This document shows positions 59,888-64,000 of a stretch of 64,000 nucleotides of DNA, one piece after another. Made by a program: the position numbers and the translations under genes. This DNA comes from Acidobacteriota bacterium (GTDB lineage Bacteria; Acidobacteriota; Thermoanaerobaculia; UBA5066; Gp7-AA6). Every line of letters starts with the position of its first letter. Position 1 is the stretch's first letter. The stretch covers positions 124,001 to 188,000 of the forward strand of contig DAHUXD010000044.1 of NCBI GenBank assembly GCA_027307335.1. The letters run 5' to 3'. The notes beneath the pieces were generated by a model, which was given only the letters and a program-made list of their open reading frames with translations, ran no database searches and had not been told where the DNA came from.

Positions 59888-60742
59888 GTGAGAACCGCCG
59901 CATTCGCCCTGTGCCTCGCCGTCGCCGGCGCGCCGGCCGCCCTCGCCCAGTTCGAGGGCACGGCCGACTTCAAGGTCACGACGATCACGGGCAAGGGAGA
60001 GGTCGTGCCCGGCAGCGGCCGGATCTCCGCGAACAAGACCGGCTATCGCATGGAGTGGCAGACCGACATCTCGAAGATCGTCAAGGGCCGCGCCGTTCGC
60101 TCGGAGAACGGGCCCCAGCAGATCAGGATGACGATGATCGGCAAGGCGGCCTCGCCGGACAAGCTGTACCTCGTCGACGACGCGAACAGGACCTACTCCG
60201 TCTGGGACCTGAAGAAGGCGCGCGAGGGAAGCACGGAATCGGCCACCACGTACACCGTCACGCGGCTCGGCCCCGACAAGGTCGCCGGCCTGACCTGCCA
60301 GAAGGCCGAGCTCGTCTCCTCGAAGGGAACGGTGATCGACGTCTGCGTCGCCGGCGAGCTCGGCGTCTCGCTCGACTGGCTCGCCGCGGTCGGGCGGCGG
60401 CAGAAGGAATCCACCTCCTGGATCACGGCGCTGCGCAACAACAGCCTCTCGGGGTTCCCCGTCCGCTACTCGATGCGCGAGAAGGACGCGTCCCAGCCCT
60501 TCGTCACGATGGAGATGACGAAGATCGACCGCGGCGCGGTCAACGACGCCCTCTTCGAGGTGCCCGCCGGCTACAGGGAGACCGATTTCGCGATCGGCGG
60601 CCTCTCGCCCGAGCAGCAGAAGGCGGTGTCGGACGCGCGCGCGAAGATGCGCGCGGCGCTCGACAAGATGACGCCCGAGCAGCGCAAGGCGTACGAGGAC
60701 GCGATGCGCAGGAACCGCACGACGCCGACGCCTTCGCCCTGA
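59888..60742 (+). CDS. DUF4412-like exported protein
   Basis: A 284-aa protein. An AAAGGAG site supports GTG 59888. A signal peptide (RTAAFALCLAVAGAPAALA) precedes a beta-rich domain of the DUF4412 type: FEGTADFKVTTITGKGEVV, DKLYLVDDANRTYSVWDL, TYTVTRLGPDKVAGLTCQK and VDVCVAGELGVSL. Two cysteines may pair. The C-terminus is helical and charged (LSPEQQKAVSDARAKMRAAL). Function unknown; likely periplasmic. Confidence 0.8.
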   Translation: MRTAAFALCLAVAGAPAALAQFEGTADFKVTTITGKGEVVPGSGRISANKTGYRMEWQTDISKIVKGRAVRSENGPQQIRMTMIGKAASPDKLYLVDDANRTYSVWDLKKAREGSTESATTYTVTRLGPDKVAGLTCQKAELVSSKGTVIDVCVAGELGVSLDWLAAVGRRQKESTSWITALRNNSLSGFPVRYSMREKDASQPFVTMEMTKIDRGAVNDALFEVPAGYRETDFAIGGLSPEQQKAVSDARAKMRAALDKMTPEQRKAYEDAMRRNRTTPTPSP

Positions 60743-60755
60743 ACTTGGTTGCGCC

Positions 60756-61142
60756 TCACCAGATCGTCTTCAGGCCCGCGACGCCGCGGAGGCGAGCGTC
60801 CTTGCTGACGACCGGCGCGCCGGCCTCGAGTGCGGTCGCGGCGATCATCCGGTCCGCCGGATCGGCCAGCGCCATGGCGGGAAGCCGCGCGGCGGCGACG
60901 GAGATCTCGGTCGTCAGGGGGAGGAGCTCGATCCGCGGAAGCGCGAGGGCCTGGCGCAGGAACTCGAGCGTGTCCCGGTCGAGACGCAGCCGGTCCTTCT
61001 CCACGAGCATCGCGACTTCCCAGCACGTGATCGCGCCGACACCGAGCGCGTCCGCCTGATCGATCGCGTGGCGCGCGCGCGCCGAAAGATGGTCCGACTC
61101 GACGGCGAACCAGACGAACGCGTGCGTGTCGAGGACGATCAT
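60756..61142 (-). CDS. vapC: PIN-domain toxin VapC
   Basis: A 128-aa PIN-domain ribonuclease toxin. It starts MIVLDTHAFVWFAVESD with the first catalytic Asp, then AITCWEVAMLVEKDRL with the Glu, and ALADPADRMIAATALEAGAPVVSKDARL with the two later Asp residues. It resembles the VapC type that cleaves RNA when freed from its antitoxin. The ATG overlaps the antitoxin stop (ATGA), the usual order of antitoxin first. Confidence 0.92.
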   Translation of the reverse strand: MIVLDTHAFVWFAVESDHLSARARHAIDQADALGVGAITCWEVAMLVEKDRLRLDRDTLEFLRQALALPRIELLPLTTEISVAAARLPAMALADPADRMIAATALEAGAPVVSKDARLRGVAGLKTIW

Positions 61143-61363
61143 TCCTCGGCGGCCCACTCGGCGCCGACCGGCGACACGAGATCGCCCTCCCAGAGGACGC
61201 TCCCGCGGAGGGGACGAGGCGGCTCGACCGGCACGAGCCGCGCCACGGGTTTCCCGCGCTTCGTCACGACGAGCTCCTCCCCAGTCTCGGCGACGTGGTC
61301 GAGGAGCGCGAGACAACGGGCCTTGAACTCTCCCGCGGGCACGGTCGGCACCTTTTTGACCAT
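61139..61363 (-). CDS. Phd/YefM-family antitoxin
   Basis: A 74-aa antitoxin (76 aa if ATG 61369 is used). It reads MVKKVPTVPAGEFKARCLAL with the family motif ELVVTKRGKPVARLVPV, a Phd/YefM DNA-binding fold, and a C-terminal toxin-binding tail (WEGDLVSPVGAEWAAEE). A perfect TATAAT lies at 61373-61378 on this strand, only 3 nt from ATG 61369 and 9 nt from ATG 61363, so a transcript would start between or at these ATGs and favours 61363. The protein is expected to repress its own promoter. Confidence 0.9.
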   Translation of the reverse strand: MVKKVPTVPAGEFKARCLALLDHVAETGEELVVTKRGKPVARLVPVEPPRPLRGSVLWEGDLVSPVGAEWAAEE

Positions 61364-61372
61364 GGTCATATG

Positions 61373-61378
61373 ATTATA
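61373..61378 (-). promoter_or_regulatory. -10 box TATAAT of the toxin-antitoxin operon
   Basis: A consensus TATAAT on the minus strand, 4-9 nt from the first antitoxin ATG. The very short leader is consistent with the leaderless pattern seen at other genes in this window. Autorepression by the Phd-like antitoxin is likely here. Confidence 0.6.
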
Positions 61379-61411
61379 GTCCTTTGGAATCGCTGCTAAC
61401 ATCCGCCGCCC

Positions 61412-62440
61412 ATGCGTCGCCTTCCACTCCTCTCTCTCCTTCTTGTCGCCGGGCTCCTTTCCTGCCGCCGGGACGGCCGAACGCCGCTCGTCCTCTACTC
61501 GCCGCACGGCCGCGACCTCCTCGGCCTCGTCGAAAAGGAGTTCGAGGCCGCGCACCCGGAGATCGACGTGCGCTGGCTCGACATGGGCTCGCAGGAGATC
61601 TACGACCGGCTCCGCTCGGAGAAGGCGAATCCGCAGGCCGACGTCTGGTACGGCGGTCCGGACACGATCTTCGCCCGGGGCGCCCGCGACGGCCTGCTCG
61701 CCGCCTATCGGCCGACGTGGGCCGAGCACGTCGCGCCCGAGAGCCGGCATCCGGGCAACCTCTACTTCGGTCTGTACCGGACCCCCGCGATGCCTGTCTA
61801 CAACGACCGGCTCGTGAAGGCCGAGGACGCGCCGCGCGAGTGGGACGACCTCCTGGACCCGAAGTGGAAGGGCAAGATCCTGATCCGCGATCCTCTCGCG
61901 TCCGGAACGATGCGCGCCGTGTGGGGCTTCGTCCTCTCGCGCTCGGTCCGCGAGACCGGCTCGGCCGACGCCGGGTTCGCCTGGCTTTCGCGCCTCGACG
62001 CCCAGACCAAGGAGTACGTCTTCAATCCCATCCTCATGTACGAGAAGCTCATCCGGGGAGAGGGCCTCGTCACGATCTGGGACCTGCCCGACACGCTCCT
62101 CGAGCGGCAGCGCGGCTCGCCGCTCCAGTACGTGTTCCCGAAGAGCGGCACGCCCGTCATCGACGACGCGATCGGGCTCGTGGCGGGATCGCGGCACGCC
62201 GACGCCGCGCGGCTCTTCATCGAGTTCGTCGGCGACAAGCGCCTGCAGCGCCTGGCCGCGGAGAAGACGTTTCGCCTCCCGGCTCGGACCGACCTCGGCG
62301 ACGAGCTGCCCGCGTGGGCGCGCGACGTCGAGCGCGCGATGGTCCCGGCCCCGATGGACTGGGAACTCATCGACCGCGAAGGCTCGGCATGGATGGCGAC
62401 GTGGGACCGCACGATCCGGGGGAAGGGCCGGACAAGGTGA
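61412..62440 (+). CDS. ABC transporter solute-binding lipoprotein (ferric/2-aminoethylphosphonate-like type)
   Basis: A 342-aa binding protein. The signal peptide ends in a lipobox (LLLVAGLLSC). The fold is that of cluster of the Fe(III)/AfuA- and phosphonate-type extracellular solute-binding proteins: LVLYSPHGRDLLGLVEKEF, VRWLDMGSQEIYDRL, ADVWYGGPDTIF, DPKWKGKILIRDPLASGT and YVFPKSGTPVIDDAIGLV. No ABC permease or ATPase gene follows within the window. A TAACAT box ends 10 nt before the ATG. Ligand cannot be decided. Confidence 0.88.
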   Translation: MRRLPLLSLLLVAGLLSCRRDGRTPLVLYSPHGRDLLGLVEKEFEAAHPEIDVRWLDMGSQEIYDRLRSEKANPQADVWYGGPDTIFARGARDGLLAAYRPTWAEHVAPESRHPGNLYFGLYRTPAMPVYNDRLVKAEDAPREWDDLLDPKWKGKILIRDPLASGTMRAVWGFVLSRSVRETGSADAGFAWLSRLDAQTKEYVFNPILMYEKLIRGEGLVTIWDLPDTLLERQRGSPLQYVFPKSGTPVIDDAIGLVAGSRHADAARLFIEFVGDKRLQRLAAEKTFRLPARTDLGDELPAWARDVERAMVPAPMDWELIDREGSAWMATWDRTIRGKGRTR

Positions 62441-62456
62441 CGGCATCCCTCTCCGA

Positions 62457-62513
62457 ATGACCCGCGCCGTTTCGCGGCTCCTCGTCGCCGCGTCGCTCCT
62501 CCTCGTTTCGTGA
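62457..62513 (+). pseudogene. Lipoprotein signal-peptide relic ended by TGA
   Basis: An 18-codon frame reads MTRAVSRLLVAASLLLVS and then TGA. If the TGA were TGC it would give the lipobox LLLVSC, so this looks like the beginning of a lipoprotein gene stopped at its lipidated cysteine and otherwise lost. It starts 17 nt after the binding-protein stop. Confidence 0.4.
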
Positions 62514-62524
62514 CCCGAAAAAGA

Positions 62525-62552
62525 CGAAGGGCCCGGTCGCCCGGGCCCTTCG
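62525..62552 (-). terminator. Strong Rho-independent terminator for the minus-strand surface-protein gene
   Basis: A perfect 12-bp stem CGAAGGGCCCGG-TCGC-CCGGGCCCTTCG, followed on the minus strand by TCTTTTTCGG. It lies 22 nt after the stop of the gene at 62575. Confidence 0.85.
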
Positions 62553-62574
62553 GAAGGAACGATGGGCAGCGCGC

Positions 62575-64000
62575 TCAGCGGCGCAGCAGCAGGATCGCGG
62601 TCGCCGCGAGGAGAACGCCGATCACCGCGAGACCGAGGACGCTGACCGTCGGCACGGCCGCCGCGGCGGGCGCGATCACCGTCACGGCGGATGTCGCGGG
62701 CGTCGCATTGAAGGACGGCGGCAGGGTGGCCGTGATGGTCACCGGGCCGCCGAGCGTGACGCCGCTCGCGGTGAACGACGCCGAGTGCTGGTTCGCGAGG
62801 ATGGTGACCGACGCCGGCACGGAGACGATCCCGGCATTGGCGGAGGACAGCGCGACGATCGTGTCGGTCGACTGCGTGATGTTGATCGTGACCGAGAGGC
62901 TGCCGTTCGTCCCGACGACGATCGTCCGCGACGGCGGGCTCAGCGCGACCGTCACCTGCGTGGGCGCGCCGATCACGAGCGAGTAGGCCTGCGAACCGGT
63001 GCAGCTGCCGGAGTCGGTCGCCGTGACGGTGAACGGGAACGTCCCCTGGACCGTCGGGGTCCCCGTGATCAACCCGCCGGCGGAAAGGGTCAGGCCGCCC
63101 GGCAAGGCCCCGCTCGTGACCGCGTACGTGTACGGAGCGGCGCCGCCGCTCGCGATGAGCGTCTGGTTGTAGGCGGTCCCCTGGGTTCCGGCGGGCAGGG
63201 TCGGCGGCGCGATCGTGATCGTGGGGCAAACGGCGACGCAGGACACGAAGAGTCGTGGGCTCGGGGCGGCGCCTCCGTAACAGTTGGTCCCGGCATCTCC
63301 TTCGGTGCAGTCCATCTCCGCGTCGTTGGTCCCGGTGACGTAGGCCGTCGCCACACACCCGGCCGAGGAGAGCTGCCGCTTCGCGAACGACGGGTGCTGG
63401 GCATAGATGTTCGTGACCGCCGCGCCTCCGATGACGTCCCCCACGGCGATCGCCGGGCTCGATCCGCCCGCCTTCGTCCAGAGGAAGATCCCGCCGGTCT
63501 CGTGGCCCTCGGACGCGTCGTCGGTCCCCTCGGGGACATTGGACCCGGTCACATACGCCACCAGATCGGAATCGTTGATCGTGATCAGCTCGGCCGCGAG
63601 CGAGGTGTTCTGCGCGCCGGTCGCCACCCGGGTGACCTCGGTGACCGATCCGTCATAGAAGTAGAAACCGTCCTGGCTGCCGGCGAGGGTCGCCTGGAAG
63701 ACGACCTTCCCGGCGCTGTTGATGTCGAAGAAGGACCCGAGGTCCGTGATCGTCTGCCCGTTGACGACGTCGCCGACCGAGGCGATCGTGACGGTGGTGG
63801 ACGGGGGCGTGAAGCGGAAAATCCGCGTGACGCCGCCGCTGACCCCCTTGAACACCACCTGGTCGCTCGCGTTGATCGCCGTCCGCGGGGAGAGCGCGGT
63901 GTAGGGATTCGAGCCGCCGGTGCGCGCCGCCTGCGTCGAGGCACCGGGGCCGGTAAAGACGAAGACGCCCTGCGTGCCATCCGACAGCATCAGGACGGCG
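62575..64000 (-). CDS. Surface protein with repeat region, Ig-like domain and IPTL-like C-terminal anchor (5' end beyond window)
   Basis: The C-terminal 475 residues of a secreted protein are seen. The first 200 residues have NxxGxV-type repeats (INASDQVVFKGV, INSAGKVVFQATLAG with GFYFYDG), a sign of DUF7453-like choice-of-anchor proteins. A cysteine-bearing stretch (MDCTEGDAGTNCYG) follows, then a putative Ig (He_PIG) domain (YTYAVTSGALPGGLTLSAGG, ITGTPTVQGTF) and a second beta domain. It ends VPTVSVLGLAVIGVLLAA then TAILLLRR, an IPTL/PEP-CTERM-like sorting signal: motif, hydrophobic helix, Arg tail. Probably anchored or sorted at the cell surface. Confidence 0.82.
   Translation of the reverse strand, partial: AVLMLSDGTQGVFVFTGPGASTQAARTGGSNPYTALSPRTAINASDQVVFKGVSGGVTRIFRFTPPSTTVTIASVGDVVNGQTITDLGSFFDINSAGKVVFQATLAGSQDGFYFYDGSVTEVTRVATGAQNTSLAAELITINDSDLVAYVTGSNVPEGTDDASEGHETGGIFLWTKAGGSSPAIAVGDVIGGAAVTNIYAQHPSFAKRQLSSAGCVATAYVTGTNDAEMDCTEGDAGTNCYGGAAPSPRLFVSCVAVCPTITIAPPTLPAGTQGTAYNQTLIASGGAAPYTYAVTSGALPGGLTLSAGGLITGTPTVQGTFPFTVTATDSGSCTGSQAYSLVIGAPTQVTVALSPPSRTIVVGTNGSLSVTINITQSTDTIVALSSANAGIVSVPASVTILANQHSASFTASGVTLGGPVTITATLPPSFNATPATSAVTVIAPAAAAVPTVSVLGLAVIGVLLAATAILLLRR

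Overview
The window is a 64 kb piece of a very GC-rich chromosome (roughly 70% G+C by eye). Genes are short-spaced, lie on both strands, and often overlap by 4 nt. The gene content suggests an Acidobacteriota bacterium, perhaps Thermoanaerobaculia- or Holophagae-like. It has several Ser/Thr kinases carrying TolB/WD40-type C-terminal propellers, VWFA-related proteins of the acidobacterial type, serial imidazolonepropionase-like amidohydrolases, PIG-L, DUF2911 and DUF4412 proteins, BNR/VPS10 propellers and many exported metallopeptidases. The phylum call is inference. No rRNA, tRNA, CRISPR array, prophage or intact transposase was seen.

Layout. 0-5.5 kb: two paralogous Ser/Thr kinases on the minus strand (the first cut by the window edge) flank a frameshifted amidohydrolase. 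5.7-8.4 kb: an OsmC-VWFA pair converging on an alpha/beta-hydrolase lipoprotein. 8.4-14.1 kb: a gluzincin/propeller/barrel protein, a PDZ protein, an APC permease and a small secreted protein. 14.1-17 kb: a class III transaminase and mmsA (beta-alanine/valine type catabolism). 17-22 kb: small exported and hypothetical proteins and a PA-domain metalloprotease. 22-26.5 kb: an amidohydrolase, amidohydrolase, EVE operon. 26.6-31.5 kb: DUF2911, M28 peptidase, GT4 glycosyltransferase and class V aminotransferase. 31.5-37.1 kb: a BNR propeller, a VWFA-like protein, a diguanylate cyclase and a ChbG deacetylase. 37.2-42.3 kb: aroH-tyrA, dps, an AmpG-like transporter, an M20 hydrolase and CsbD. 42.3-47.1 kb: speA coupled to a glutamate-receptor-like K+ channel, converging on amt-glnK. 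47.5-50.9 kb: a possible split amine-oxidase-like pair and an M28 peptidase. 51-52.8 kb: gene relics and a BNR propeller. 52.8-55.1 kb: ergothioneine egtB-egtD. 55.1-60.7 kb: an M49-like peptidase, a basic protein, PIG-L and DUF4412. 60.7-64 kb: a Phd-VapC toxin-antitoxin pair, an ABC binding lipoprotein and a surface protein with an IPTL-like tail (cut by the window edge).

How it works together. Secreted peptidases (M28 twice, M49-like, gluzincin, PA-domain), the M20 hydrolase, permeases, transaminases and MmsA point to growth on peptides and amino acids. OsmC, Dps, CsbD and EgtBD give oxidative-stress protection. SpeA, the ligand-gated channel, Amt and PII form a nitrogen/polyamine block.

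The most unusual signals are not ordinary genes. (1) Palindromic elements sharing a GGGGTCAGG terminus are inserted into or fused to coding sequences at three loci. (2) A second palindromic family (GTAGGGGCGG...CCCCTAC) has one copy that supplies the N-terminus of a peptidase. (3) Several genes have a TANNNT box ending exactly 7 nt before the start codon, which predicts leaderless transcription.
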